Source: Opitutia bacterium Tous-C4FEB
GTDB lineage: Bacteria > Verrucomicrobiota > Verrucomicrobiia > Opitutales > Opitutaceae
DNA length: 46,510 nucleotides
Reading direction: 5' to 3'
NCBI GenBank assembly: GCA_002304445.1
Contig: NEVA01000025.1
Location: 1-46,510, forward strand
Position 1 is the first letter of the stretch; the number at the start of each line of letters is the position of its first letter. The notes under the pieces are model-generated. The model ran no database searches, was not told the DNA's origin, and saw only the letters and a list, made by a program, of their open reading frames with translations. Position numbers and translations under genes: made by a program. Shown one piece after another: positions 8,891 through 18,418 of the stretch.

Positions 8891-11800
8891 TTAGAGATCG
8901 AACGAGGCAGACAGGATAAACTGTCGTGGATCGACGATGCGGTAAGTCGAGGCCCTGCCGTCAAAAAATGCCCCAGTTGCCTGCAACCTGCCGCCGCTTT
9001 CCTGCACGTTCTTCACGTTGAGCTGGAAGTTCGCCCGGATTCGTTCGCCGAACAGCTTGGTCCGGTAGCTGACGAATAGGTCCACATACGTTTCGGACGG
9101 CGAGTAGATTGGCCGGTTTGGATCGAGTTGCAGGATCCGGTTCGCCGGGAGGGTGAGGTTTTTGGCGGGATCATAGCCAAGGCCGTAGAAACCGATGGAC
9201 CCCTTGTCGCTCCAACGCAGCGAACCGCCCACGCTCATGGACTTGAGGATCCGGTGGTCCGAGATACTCGCCAGATTGAGTTTGGTATTAAACTTGGTGG
9301 AGTATTTGCGGACTTGGGGACGGGGACGTCCGATCAAAGCGCGGAACACGGCCATTGGCGCATCGACGTTGCCGGCGAAGTTGGTCGCGGCCGAGTTGGT
9401 GGCGTTGTAACCGGCCACCGTGCTGAACGGGGTGCCGAGGATATTCCACCAGAGCAGATTGCCGTTGGGCCCGACGGGCAAATTATTGGGCGCAATGGCC
9501 GAGGTCACGCCGTTGATGGTCTGCGTGGTCCGGGTAAAGCGCGGGTCCTCGAGAGTGGTCCAGATCGGCATGCGGGCAGCGATGTAATCATCGACCGCGG
9601 AGCCCACCGCCGTGTTGATCGCCTCGGTCTTGGTGACGGACGCGCTGACGGTCCAATTCTTGGTGGGGTTGAAGTTGATCTCGAGCTCGTCGCCCTTGGA
9701 CGCCGCGTCCATGACCGCGGCGTAGGTGTTGTTGGCGACGATGGCCTGCAAACCGTTATATTGAGCCAGAGGCATCTTGATCGCGGCGGCGATCTGCTCG
9801 TTGGTGGCGACCCCGCCGGTGCCGAGGCCATTCAACCACGCGGTGGTCTGGGTCCGCAGATTCCAAGCATCGCTCGCGACCAACCCCTCATACCGCAGAA
9901 TGCGCTGGGCCATCGTGGTGATGTCACCATTGCGCAGGTTGAGCTGCTTGGTGTTGAAGCGATTGTAGCGGACCGAGAGTTTGCCATCCAGCATGGTCAT
10001 CCAAAGCCCCATATCCTTGCTGGTGCCGGTTTGATTCGGCAGCGGCTTCAGGAACAGGTCGAAGGCCGGACCCTGGGCGATGAAGTTGTCCGAGGTGTTG
10101 TAGGTCAGGCTGAGGCTGCTGACCGCCTCGGCCATAAACCGGCTGATCCCGTTGCCGCCATTGACCGCAGTTTTGAGGAAGCCGAGGTCCCGGAACGGAC
10201 GGGCCACGAGCGAGAGAGACTCCGTCTTGCCCTTGGCCTGACGCCAGCCGGGCAACCATTTGTTGGAGGCGGCGAAGTCATAAGCCCGCAGGTCCGGGGT
10301 CAACGTGGCGAGAGGAGCGTTATGGTCGAACACGGCGTCCTCACGCAGGCCGAAGGTTCCCACCAATCGGCCGTCGAAGAAGGTGCTCTGGAGCACGCCG
10401 CCCTTGGTCTTGATGACGGTTTGGACGCTCGCACCGCCGCCGCCTGCATCGGGGCTTGGGGTGAAACCGATGGCAGAGACGTCTCTGATCATCGCGCCCG
10501 AGGAAGGCCCCCAAACATAAGGAACGCTCACCCCTTCCGGGAAAAAGCTCGGGGCGTATTCAATGCCACCGCCGACGGTATTGCCAACGTAGTATTGCTC
10601 GTTCACGCGGGCGAAGTTACCCGGCGCGATCCGATACCTGGGATCGGGGATGGATTGCTGGACGCGGTTGCCCAGGGGAGTGTTGAGGGCGGCGTATTTC
10701 TGCTGCCAAGCCTTGTCGAGGCCCAACGCGGAATGCCGATAGGTGTATTGGCGATTCTGCTGATCCTTGTATTCGTAGTAGCCGAGAATCTGCTGCGTGC
10801 CCAACCACCTGCTCAAGCCCCGGTCTTGGGAGAAATCGAGACGATAGACGCCCTGGGCGCGGGTGGTCTCCCACAACCAAGGCCGGTCGCGGAGGAAGGG
10901 TTCGTTGCTCCTCAGATAGGGCCGGCCGAAGTAGGGATTGGGGGAGCCGTCCAAGTTGACTTGGTTCACGTCGACTTGGAGCTGGCCCACGTTGCTGTTA
11001 ACGCTCGCGGGACCCATCGGTTGGTTCTCCAGCCGCTTGGCGTCCTCCCGCAAGAAGGTGACCTGTGCCGCCAAGGTATGCTTGGGCGTGTTGAGGATGA
11101 ATTGGTCGAGCTGGGCGAGATAGGTATCAACGTCGTCCCAAGCCTTGCTGTTGCCCGCAAGATTGATGCGGTTCCAATCATAGATGGAGCGGTCGCTGAT
11201 CGGCCGGGCCACGGAATTATAAAGGGGCTGTTGCGTGGCGGTGTAGGTTTCAGAAGGGCCTGTATTCAAAAGGCCGATGCCGATATTCGATGCAGCAAAC
11301 GGATCGGTGGTCGCAAAGACGGCCGTGCCGTTGGTCGCGGTCGCATTGGTGTATCGCGTCATCCCCCAGTAAGGCGTTTGGCCAGGAGCGCCGATCCGGA
11401 AAATCGAGCGATTTTCTGGACCGCCGGTGATGAAGTTGGTCGGTGCGACCGTATAAGGCACGGAGGAGCCGAGAACGTTGCCGTTGCCGTAAACCTGGCC
11501 GTTGCCGAGAGTCACCAAGCCGGTGACGGGATTCCAACCCGGTCTGCCGGCATTGATCCAACCGGTGTAGTAATCACGGGGAGTCGTGAAATTTGGCCGC
11601 ACCGCCGCGTTTTTATAACCATACCAAGAGGCCGACAGCGTGGTGTTTTTGAAGGGCTGGAACTTGACCTGAAAGCTGAGCCGACGGGCGTCTTCGCCCG
11701 CGGGTTTGCGGATGAACCCCGTGTGCTGGTTGGCGTAGCTCGCCCGCACCGACAGTTTGTTCTTCATGATCCTGCGATTCACATCGAGCGAGACGCGCCA

Positions 11801-12562
11801 ACCGTCGTAGCTGTCTCCGCGAAGCTCCACCCGGGAGAAGTCGCGCGTCAGATTGGCGGTCGCAGGCACTTGGTTGACGGTGCCGGAAGCGTTGCCCAGG
11901 CCGAAGATATTGGCATTGGGCCCACGGCTCAGTTCGAGGGAGTCCATCCAGAGCGGATCGACCGGCACGCGACCGGTCGTCGCGATGTTGTTGAACGCAA
12001 TGTTGGCGTTGCCGATGCCGCGCACGCGATTGGCGTTGTTCGGATTCAGACTCACCTGATCGACGACCGCGCCCGTGCGGTCGGTATCAAACTGGGAGTA
12101 GGAACCCGTACCCTCGGTGCTCGCCATGTAATCGAACACGTCGTTGATATCGAGCATCGCGAAGTCGATCATCTGCTCCTTGGTCATCACGGTGATCGAC
12201 TGGCCGAGGTCCTCGATTTTCGAGTTCATGCGCGTGCCCGACATCGAGTTGGCGGAGAAATAGCCCTTGTTCTCGGAAACAACTTCGAAAGGCGACAGGA
12301 CGAGCGTTTCACCCCCAGCAGGCCTCGGGGCCAGCTCGACGTTGACGGGAGCGGACGACGTTTGCGCGGCATCTCTGGCGGCCGCCTCTTCGGGGTCGAG
12401 TCGGCCGTTGCGGTTGGCGTCGTATCGGGCGAGAGCCCCGGCATCGGCGGTCGCCACCGGTGCAACTTGGGCGCGAGCACACGGGGCGAGGAGGGTGATC
12501 AGACAGACGGGCACTCCAATCAAACGGAGCAGCCGGAGTTTTGTTTTTTGAGGCAGGTTCAT
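8891..12562 (-). CDS. TonB-dependent receptor with N-terminal EF-hand
   Basis: A 1223-residue outer-membrane receptor. After the signal peptide (to about residue 31, CARAQ) there is a canonical EF-hand loop, D48-x-N50-x-N52-G53-x-L55-D56-x-x-E59, inside 'YDANRNGRLDPEEAA'. A TonB-box-like 'LVLSPFEVVSENKGY' segment follows. The plug has 'TVMTKEQMIDFAMLDINDVFDY' and 'LELSRGPNANIFGLGNASGTVN'. The barrel ends 'QFILSASFDL', a normal outer-membrane terminus. It is transcribed in the same direction as the sugar kinase 247 bp upstream and has a perfect 20-bp palindrome in its leader. Position suggests import of a saccharide linked to the pectin/apiose locus, but that is inference. Confidence 0.92.
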   Translation of the reverse strand: MNLPQKTKLRLLRLIGVPVCLITLLAPCARAQVAPVATADAGALARYDANRNGRLDPEEAAARDAAQTSSAPVNVELAPRPAGGETLVLSPFEVVSENKGYFSANSMSGTRMNSKIEDLGQSITVMTKEQMIDFAMLDINDVFDYMASTEGTGSYSQFDTDRTGAVVDQVSLNPNNANRVRGIGNANIAFNNIATTGRVPVDPLWMDSLELSRGPNANIFGLGNASGTVNQVPATANLTRDFSRVELRGDSYDGWRVSLDVNRRIMKNKLSVRASYANQHTGFIRKPAGEDARRLSFQVKFQPFKNTTLSASWYGYKNAAVRPNFTTPRDYYTGWINAGRPGWNPVTGLVTLGNGQVYGNGNVLGSSVPYTVAPTNFITGGPENRSIFRIGAPGQTPYWGMTRYTNATATNGTAVFATTDPFAASNIGIGLLNTGPSETYTATQQPLYNSVARPISDRSIYDWNRINLAGNSKAWDDVDTYLAQLDQFILNTPKHTLAAQVTFLREDAKRLENQPMGPASVNSNVGQLQVDVNQVNLDGSPNPYFGRPYLRSNEPFLRDRPWLWETTRAQGVYRLDFSQDRGLSRWLGTQQILGYYEYKDQQNRQYTYRHSALGLDKAWQQKYAALNTPLGNRVQQSIPDPRYRIAPGNFARVNEQYYVGNTVGGGIEYAPSFFPEGVSVPYVWGPSSGAMIRDVSAIGFTPSPDAGGGGASVQTVIKTKGGVLQSTFFDGRLVGTFGLREDAVFDHNAPLATLTPDLRAYDFAASNKWLPGWRQAKGKTESLSLVARPFRDLGFLKTAVNGGNGISRFMAEAVSSLSLTYNTSDNFIAQGPAFDLFLKPLPNQTGTSKDMGLWMTMLDGKLSVRYNRFNTKQLNLRNGDITTMAQRILRYEGLVASDAWNLRTQTTAWLNGLGTGGVATNEQIAAAIKMPLAQYNGLQAIVANNTYAAVMDAASKGDELEINFNPTKNWTVSASVTKTEAINTAVGSAVDDYIAARMPIWTTLEDPRFTRTTQTINGVTSAIAPNNLPVGPNGNLLWWNILGTPFSTVAGYNATNSAATNFAGNVDAPMAVFRALIGRPRPQVRKYSTKFNTKLNLASISDHRILKSMSVGGSLRWSDKGSIGFYGLGYDPAKNLTLPANRILQLDPNRPIYSPSETYVDLFVSYRTKLFGERIRANFQLNVKNVQESGGRLQATGAFFDGRASTYRIVDPRQFILSASFDL

Positions 12563-12624
12563 GATGGGTTAGGAGGTTGGCAGGACCATAGGTCCATAGG
12601 GATTCGACCGAATTCGGGGTATGA

Positions 12625-12644
12625 TGAAGGACAGCTGTCCTTCA
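12625..12644. promoter_or_regulatory. Perfect 20-bp palindrome, operator candidate
   Basis: TGAAGGACAGCTGTCCTTCA reads identically on both strands, with no central spacer. It lies 63-82 bp upstream of the ATG of the EF-hand TonB receptor and downstream of the kinase stop. A second short palindrome, TCAATAATTGA (12642-12652), abuts it. Such uninterrupted dyads are typical sites for dimeric helix-turn-helix repressors; the binding protein is unknown. With no U-run, a terminator is less likely. Confidence 0.55.
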
Positions 12645-12809
12645 ATAATTGATGGGAGAGAAAGTTACAGCGAGGCGAGGCGAAAACCCAGCGGCGGAAC
12701 CGTGGGCCGGATGCCGGGCGACGAGGGCCGGACCCCGGAAAAATCGCGCCGGACAGTAAGATTATCTCCACCCCGCCAGCCGGTCCCAACGTTGCGTTGC
12801 CGTTTCGCT

Positions 12810-14291
12810 TCATCCGGAAATCTGGTGCACGCTGCGATTCCAGCCGGTCCGGAGCGCGGTCACGTGCTCCGCCGACATTACGGGCCGGTAGACGGTCTCA
12901 GACCGGCCGAGCGCAGCGATCTCCTCCAGCGAACGGTAGCGGCGTTGCCCGAGCTGCCCGGCCAGCACCGCACCATATGGAGAACAATCCGCCAAGTCCG
13001 GGACGCTTAACTCCACCCCGGCAATATCGGCGCAGAGCTGCATCAAGAACTCGCTGGCCGTAGGTCCGCCGTCGGCCCGAAGCACCGCGTGTTGCACCCG
13101 CGCCTCGACCCGGAGGGCATCCAGCGCATCGCGCAACTGAAAGGCAATCGACTCAAAGGCTGCGCGCGCGAGGTGCCGGCGATCGCTGTGCGACGAGAGA
13201 CCGACGATGGCCGCCCGGGCGGTGGAGTTCCAATGCGGCAAACCTAGACCGGTGAATGCCGGCACCAAATAGACCCCGCCGTTGTCGCCCGCCGCGATCG
13301 CGAGCCGCTCAATAGCAGGAACATCGGGTGCGAGGCCGATTTGGTCCCGCAACCAGGTGAGCGTCGATGCCGACGAAATGATGATCCCTTCAAACGCGTA
13401 AGTCGGCACGCCGCCATGGACCCACGCCAGCGCCGTCAGCACGCCCGAATCCGAGAGCCGCGGCTGGCTCCCGATCGTCATCAGCAGCGAAGAACCCGTG
13501 CCAAAGGTGACTTTGGTCGCGCCGGGCGCGAAACAGCGTTGGACGAAGAGCGAGGCCTGCGAATCGCCCATGACCCCGCAAAGCGCGATCGGCCGCGAGA
13601 GCGCGCCGCCCAGCGCCGTTTCGCCGAAATGCGCGGAGCAGTCCCGCACCTCCGCCAAAGCGCATCGCGGCACCTCCCACAGCGCGCAGAGTTCCTCGTC
13701 CCAGGCCAGATCCGTGATGTTATAAAGCAACGTGCGGCTGGCGTTGGTGGCGTCGGTCGCAAAAACGCTTCCGCCGGTGAGCCGATAAACAAGGTAGGTG
13801 TCGATCGTGCCGATGAGCGCGGAACCGTCGGCCAGCTTCGCCTGCAAATCCGGACGTTGCCGCACGAGCCATTGCAATTTCGACGCCGAGAAATAGCCGT
13901 CGATTTTCAGACCGGTCTTGCGGTGGACCAAGGGCCCGCGACCGGCGGCGACGTGCTCAGCGCAGAGCGCGTCGCCCCGGCGATCTTGCCACACGAGGGC
14001 CGGATACAGCGGGCAACCGGTAGCGCGATCAAACACGACGATCGTCTCGCGTTGATTGGTCAGACTCAGCGATACGATCTCCTCACGCCGGGCGAGGTGG
14101 CGGCCCACCAAATCGGCCAGCACGGCGAGGGAGTTTTGCCAAATTTCCTCCGCGTCATGTTCTACCCAACCCGGCTGCGGATAGTGCTGGCGGTGCTCCC
14201 GCGCCTCGCGGTCAAGGGCGCGGCCCTCTAGGTCGAAAAGCAAAGCCTTCGTCGCCGAGGTACTTTGATCGAGAGCGAGAAACAGCGCCAT
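12810..14291 (-). CDS. FGGY-family sugar kinase (glycerol-kinase-like; candidate apulose kinase)
   Basis: Cytoplasmic ATP-dependent carbohydrate kinase of 493 residues, the usual FGGY length. The N-terminal phosphate motif is 'ALDQSTSATKALLFD' with D8. 'SLTNQRETIVVFD' and 'VTFGTGSSLLM' resemble glycerol kinase more than xylulokinase. The C-terminal 'RADGGPTASEFLMQ' is the adenosine-binding motif. It is the last gene of a tight set: its ATG lies 3 bp after the stop of the transketolase C subunit, which itself overlaps the N subunit. Glycerol kinase would not be expected in this context. A ketose made by the upstream isomerase is the likelier substrate, and D-apulose fits the GH140 and split transketolase neighbours. 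Glycerol, xylulose or another ketose remain possible. Confidence 0.85.
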   Translation of the reverse strand: MALFLALDQSTSATKALLFDLEGRALDREAREHRQHYPQPGWVEHDAEEIWQNSLAVLADLVGRHLARREEIVSLSLTNQRETIVVFDRATGCPLYPALVWQDRRGDALCAEHVAAGRGPLVHRKTGLKIDGYFSASKLQWLVRQRPDLQAKLADGSALIGTIDTYLVYRLTGGSVFATDATNASRTLLYNITDLAWDEELCALWEVPRCALAEVRDCSAHFGETALGGALSRPIALCGVMGDSQASLFVQRCFAPGATKVTFGTGSSLLMTIGSQPRLSDSGVLTALAWVHGGVPTYAFEGIIISSASTLTWLRDQIGLAPDVPAIERLAIAAGDNGGVYLVPAFTGLGLPHWNSTARAAIVGLSSHSDRRHLARAAFESIAFQLRDALDALRVEARVQHAVLRADGGPTASEFLMQLCADIAGVELSVPDLADCSPYGAVLAGQLGQRRYRSLEEIAALGRSETVYRPVMSAEHVTALRTGWNRSVHQISG

Positions 14292-14294
14292 GAC

Positions 14295-15305
14295 TCAGGG
14301 ACGTCCCAGCAGTTCCAACGCGGTGGCGGCCAGCCCTTCCATCGTCAGGCCATAGTGGCGGAAAATATCCGCCTGACTGCCCGTGACGGTGTATTCGTCG
14401 GGAATCCCGACGATCTTGAACCGCGTGCCGATACCGGCTTGGGCAATCACACCCGCCACCGCTTCACCAAGGCCGCCGTTCACCATGTGCTCTTCCGCCG
14501 TGATGACGGCTCGGCATTCCCGCGCGGCGGCGAGTACGGCGGCAGAATCAAGCGGCTTCAAGGTCGGCAGGCTCACGACGCGGCATTGCAAGCCCGAGGT
14601 CGATTCGAGCTGCGCGGCGGCGAGCTGCGCGTGGATCACCGTTTCACCCGTGGCCAAAAACGCGACGTCGGATCCCTCGCGCAGTACCCGCGCTTGGCCC
14701 ATCGCAAAAGGCCGGGAGTCGGCGGACGGGAGGTTGTAGAGCGGCGCCTTGCCGAAGCGGAGATAGACGGGAGTCAACGACGCGGCGGCGGCCTTTACGG
14801 CCTCGCGGGTCTCAAAGTTGTCCGCCGGGACGACAATCGTGAGATTATTGATCGCGCGCATCACGGCGAAGTCGTGCAACGAATGATGCGTCGTTCCGAG
14901 GGCACCGTAGCTCACGCCGGAACTGATGCCCACGATAGTCACGGGGTGATCGGAATAGCAGATATCGTTTTTCACCTGCTCCAGCGAACGCGCGGTGAGG
15001 AAGCACGCCGGCGAAACCGCGAAGACATTTTTTCCGCAGGAGCCAAGACCCGCAGCTATGCCGACGAGGTTTTGCTCGGCGATGCCCACTTCGACGATCT
15101 GCTTGGGCAACGCCTGGCCGAACGGCCCGAGCTTGCCGGAGCCGCGCGAATCGGACGTGACCGCGAGGATGTTGCGGTCGGCTTTCGCCAGCGCGAGCAG
15201 CGTGTCGGCAAATTCTTCGAGGTTTGCGCGGCCCATCGTGAGGCCAAGTTTTTCCGCGACGGCCTTGGCAGCCGGAGAATACATGGACGGGGCGGGCGCA
15301 CTCAT
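14295..15305 (-). CDS. Transketolase C-terminal subunit (candidate apulose-4-phosphate transketolase subunit B)
   Basis: A 336-residue protein with the pyrimidine-binding and C-terminal domains of a split transketolase. 'VEVGIAEQNLVGIAAGL' carries the conserved Glu (E77) that activates the thiamine diphosphate aminopyrimidine. 'YGALGTTHHSLHDFAVMRAI' and the C-terminal 'ITAEEHMVNGGLGEAV' are family features. The ATG at 15305 overlaps the TGA of the N subunit by 4 bp (ATGA), pointing to coupled translation and 1:1 assembly. Splitting alone does not define the substrate. In known D-apiose pathways a two-gene transketolase (AptA/AptB) converts apulose-4-phosphate plus glyceraldehyde-3-phosphate to xylulose-5-phosphate and dihydroxyacetone phosphate, and the neighbours here match that arrangement. 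Confidence 0.9.
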   Translation of the reverse strand: MSAPAPSMYSPAAKAVAEKLGLTMGRANLEEFADTLLALAKADRNILAVTSDSRGSGKLGPFGQALPKQIVEVGIAEQNLVGIAAGLGSCGKNVFAVSPACFLTARSLEQVKNDICYSDHPVTIVGISSGVSYGALGTTHHSLHDFAVMRAINNLTIVVPADNFETREAVKAAAASLTPVYLRFGKAPLYNLPSADSRPFAMGQARVLREGSDVAFLATGETVIHAQLAAAQLESTSGLQCRVVSLPTLKPLDSAAVLAAARECRAVITAEEHMVNGGLGEAVAGVIAQAGIGTRFKIVGIPDEYTVTGSQADIFRHYGLTMEGLAATALELLGRP

Positions 15306-16141
15306 GCGGCACCTCCCGAGAGCTGGACGATGGCCGCGTCGAGCTCGGCGTTGGCGCGCGCAAACTCGTCGTCGTTCGGCACACCGTGGTGCCACTTGCC
15401 GACATCTTCCATAAAGCTGATGCCTTTGCCTTTGATCGTGCGTGCGATGACGCAGGACGGTTTGCCGGGCTCGAGCGGCTTTTCCAAAGCGGCGGTGAGC
15501 GCGGCGAGATCGTGGCCGTCAACCGTGCGCACGGCCCAGCCGAAGGCGGACCACTTTTCGGCAAGCGGCTCGTGGTTCATCACGTCCTTGGTGCGGCCGG
15601 TGATTTGCAGCGTGTTGCAGTCGATGATGGCGGTGAGGTTATCCAATTTGTAATGAGCCCCGGCGAGCGCGCCTTCCCAGTTCGAGCCTTCGGCGAGTTC
15701 ACCGTCGCCGAGCAGCGTGAAGGCGCGGAAGCCCGCATCGTCGAGCTTGCTCGCCAACGCGGTGCCGACGGCGATGGGCAGGCCGTGACCGAGCGCGCCA
15801 GTGTTTTGCTCGACGCCGGCGACGTGGCGCGTCGGATGCCCCACGTAGTCGGATTGATAGCCGCAAAGCGTTTCGAGGTCCGACTCGGGGAAGAATCCAC
15901 GGTCGGCGAGCACGACGAACAGCGCTTCGACGGAGTGACCCTTGCTCTGGATGTAGCGGTCGCGCTTCGGGTCCGTGAACGTCGCGGGCGAGACCCGGAG
16001 GATACGGTTGTAGAGGACGTTTAGAATATCCACGCACGAGAGACTGCCACCGGTGTGGCCGGCCCCGGCGTGCTTGATCCAGCGCAGCACGCTGCGCCGG
16101 TAGTGGAGGGATTTGAGCGCGAGCTCGCGGTCGGTCGGCAT
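15302..16141 (-). CDS. Transketolase N-terminal subunit (candidate apulose-4-phosphate transketolase subunit A)
   Basis: A 279-residue protein holding the diphosphate-binding domain of transketolase. The thiamine diphosphate motif runs from G145-D-G-E148 ('LLGDGELAEGSNWEGA') to N176 ('AIIDCN'). 'AGAGHTGGSLS' (about 26-34), 'SKGHS' (67-70) and 'TGALGHGL' provide the usual His residues. It lacks the other two domains, supplied by the next gene. Its ATG is 1 nt after the stop of the isomerase gene, so isomerase, both subunits and kinase form one compact four-gene unit. A housekeeping pentose-phosphate transketolase would usually be a single full-length gene elsewhere; this pair looks pathway-specific. 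Confidence 0.91.
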   Translation of the reverse strand: MPTDRELALKSLHYRRSVLRWIKHAGAGHTGGSLSCVDILNVLYNRILRVSPATFTDPKRDRYIQSKGHSVEALFVVLADRGFFPESDLETLCGYQSDYVGHPTRHVAGVEQNTGALGHGLPIAVGTALASKLDDAGFRAFTLLGDGELAEGSNWEGALAGAHYKLDNLTAIIDCNTLQITGRTKDVMNHEPLAEKWSAFGWAVRTVDGHDLAALTAALEKPLEPGKPSCVIARTIKGKGISFMEDVGKWHHGVPNDDEFARANAELDAAIVQLSGGAA

Positions 16142-16142
16142 G

Positions 16143-17567
16143 TTAATCCTGCGGGGCTTCGTGGTGGTAAACTTCCCAGCCGAGGTAACGTTCGAAGGCT
16201 TCCGCGAGGATGCCGGCGGTGTGCGAGGAATTCATCACGACGTGATGCTCGAAGCCCTCGCGGCAGACGTGGTGCATGAGTTTCTGGAGCTTCGGCACGC
16301 GGGCGACGGCGCGGTTACCGAAAGTTTTCAGCTCGTCGTTGGTCAATTCGCCCTGTCCGACGTAGGTGCGAATTTTGCCCGCGGTGTCGTCCGTCGTGAT
16401 GCGGCCGTAGGTGAGCGGTGTGGCGGGCGTGCGGCCGTCGAGCGCGCCCCAGGTGTTCTCGACGCCGAGCGTGGAGCCGAGGATGGGAGCGTTGAGAATT
16501 TTGATGTCGGGCAGAAACGACTTCGCCCAATTGCCGCAGTGGAAGAGCACGCACTTGTCGGGATCGGTGCCGTAGTTGTTGTTCCAATCGACGAGGGCGC
16601 TGGGCGACGAGGAGGCGAGCTGCATCGCATACATCGTGAGCACGCCGGTGACGTCGACCTCGCACGCGCTGGGCATAAAATTTTCGCTCATCATGCTCAT
16701 CGAGGTGCAGACGTTGCAGCCGTGGTTGGCCTGCACGGAGGTCCAGCACTGGATCGCGGTCGCATCGAGGTGATTCGCCGCGACGAAATCGTCGAGCACG
16801 AGGCCGAGGCGCGCCATTTGAATAAGTTTGGCGGGCGGCACCGCGGTCGCGTTGGCGTAAGCTTTGATCTCGTCGATTTTGGAGACGACGCGTTTGTCCG
16901 CCTCGCCGAGTTTTGCGGCGGCACCGAGGATTTCGGAGAGATCGACCGTGGTGACCGAGATGCCGTGGCGCTCGAGGATTTTTTCGGAGTAGCGCACCGT
17001 GTTGAAGGCGCCGGGACGCGCACCGACGGCGCCGATGCGGACCTTGCACAGGCCCTGCACGACGCGGGCCACGGCGATGAAGTTTTGCAGGTCGGCGCGG
17101 AAGGAGGTGTCGAGCGGATGCACGACGTGTTTCGTCGTGAGCGTGTAGGCGATGCCGGCCTGACGGAGATTGTTGCAGACGGAAATTTTTCCGCAGAAGG
17201 CGTCGCGGCGACGGATGACGTCGAGGCGATCGAGGTCGTCGGGATAACCCTGCACGAGGACGGGGACGTTGAGACCCGCGAGTTTCAGCGTGTCGGCCAC
17301 GCCCTTCTCGTCGCCGAAGTTTGGCAGGCACACGAGCACACCGGAGATGCGGTCGCGGTTTTTCCTGAAAAGTTCGGCACACTTGCGCGCGTCGCCGTGC
17401 GTCTCGACGCCACCGAGTTTGGTCTCGGCGGGTTCGAGCATCACGGCATCGACGCCGAGTTCGGCGAACAGTTTGACGAGGTCGGCGCGGGCTTCGCCGA
17501 CGAGCTTGTCGGGGAAGAAATCACGGTTGCCGATAATGACACCGAGGACGGTGCGGGGAGTGGACAT
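16143..17567 (-). CDS. L-fucose/arabinose isomerase-like sugar isomerase (candidate apiose isomerase)
   Basis: A 474-residue cytoplasmic aldose-ketose isomerase of the FucI/AraA fold. E303 ('ACEVDVTG') and D327 ('LVDWNNNYG') are 24 residues apart, the same spacing as the metal ligands E337 and D361 of E. coli FucI as I remember them. A His pair, H441/H442 ('EGFEHHVVMN'), could be the third ligand. Cys-rich 'ANHGCNVCTSMSMMSEN' precedes them. The ATG at 17567 is used because the upstream in-frame residues are not protein-like. The gene opens the isomerase-transketolase-kinase unit after a 237-bp gap, so it may have its own promoter. Apiose as substrate is inferred from the locus; L-fucose, D-arabinose or another aldose cannot be excluded. 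Confidence 0.85.
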   Translation of the reverse strand: MSTPRTVLGVIIGNRDFFPDKLVGEARADLVKLFAELGVDAVMLEPAETKLGGVETHGDARKCAELFRKNRDRISGVLVCLPNFGDEKGVADTLKLAGLNVPVLVQGYPDDLDRLDVIRRRDAFCGKISVCNNLRQAGIAYTLTTKHVVHPLDTSFRADLQNFIAVARVVQGLCKVRIGAVGARPGAFNTVRYSEKILERHGISVTTVDLSEILGAAAKLGEADKRVVSKIDEIKAYANATAVPPAKLIQMARLGLVLDDFVAANHLDATAIQCWTSVQANHGCNVCTSMSMMSENFMPSACEVDVTGVLTMYAMQLASSSPSALVDWNNNYGTDPDKCVLFHCGNWAKSFLPDIKILNAPILGSTLGVENTWGALDGRTPATPLTYGRITTDDTAGKIRTYVGQGELTNDELKTFGNRAVARVPKLQKLMHHVCREGFEHHVVMNSSHTAGILAEAFERYLGWEVYHHEAPQD

Positions 17568-17804
17568 AAAAAGAAAAGGGACAGCGGGGAACGAGAAGGG
17601 ATCAGGAGAAGTTCGTCGCGGGGGTGGATGATAGCAAAATGAGACGGGGAATTCTCCCGCCCAACGTGGCATTTGTGATGGGATAATAAGGTTCAGCCGG
17701 CATCGGACGAGGCGAGACAATCCGTGGGGTTGCGGCCTTCGGAGCTGTGCGCGGTGAGGCAAACCATGTTACGACCGGATTAGAGGGGAAATTCGCGCAG
17801 GGTC

Positions 17805-18209
17805 TTAGCGGCGCACGACGTAGTCGGCGAAGACGCGCGGGTCGGTCGCGTTGAGGTATTCCTCGAGGTTGGTGTACCCGTCGCGGTCGGCGTCTTCGAC
17901 GCCATCGGCTGCGTTGTTGGGATCGGGCTTGAAACCGAGTTCCCGCGCGGCGGGCATGCCGTCGCCGTCGGTGTCGGGCGGAGTCTCGGTGAATTTTAGT
18001 TCGGGCCAGCCACCGGCATGCGCAGGCGTGTCGATAATGCCGGTCTTGGGCGCGGTGTCGAGCAGGCGGTATTTCGCGCGGTAGGCGGGAGCCTCGGCCG
18101 CGGCGCGGCCTTCGCGCACGTCGTTGACGATGCGAAGATCGACGGCATTGCGGCGGAGGCGGGTAAACAGCGAGACGATCAAAAGAGGGCGGGGGCGTGG
18201 GTGTTTCAT
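17805..18209 (-). pseudogene. C-terminal remnant of a PL1-type pectate lyase
   Basis: A 134-codon open frame. Its C-terminal 110 residues match the tail of secreted pectate lyases: 'NAVDLRIVNDVREG', 'GGWPEL', then calcium-type repeats 'DTDGDGMPAARELGF' and 'DADRDGYTNLEEYLN'. The catalytic beta-helix that should precede this tail is missing, and the N-terminus is a short basic stretch. In-frame codons extend upstream to an ATG at 18422 that overlaps the stop of the acetylesterase fusion (ATGA), but those residues have no recognisable domain or signal peptide. I read it as a deletion remnant. It could still make a short calcium-binding peptide. Confidence 0.6.
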
Positions 18210-18418
18210 CCGATGCTCTAGGAGAGAGAAAAGATCTTGCCCTGAGGGTTCAGCGGGGGCCGTTCGCGCGGTGCGGAAACGAAGGGACCCGCGAGGCGGG
18301 TGCGGCCGATCAGGAATTGCCTCCTGCGCGGGCGAGATCGTTGAGGTAAGCTTCCAGACATGCGCCGAGAAGTCCGAGCGCGGCCGGTTCGCGACTGCGG
18401 GTGGAGTCGCAAGGACGC

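Noticed and set aside
9128-12652. Plus-strand open frame of 1174 codons
   Set aside because: Antisense to the EF-hand TonB receptor; no motif, signal peptide or ribosome site. It follows from codon bias on the opposite strand.
17568-17762. N-terminal extension of the isomerase gene
   Set aside because: The extra 65 codons show no conserved residues, and the isomerase fold starts at 'MSTPRTVLGV'.
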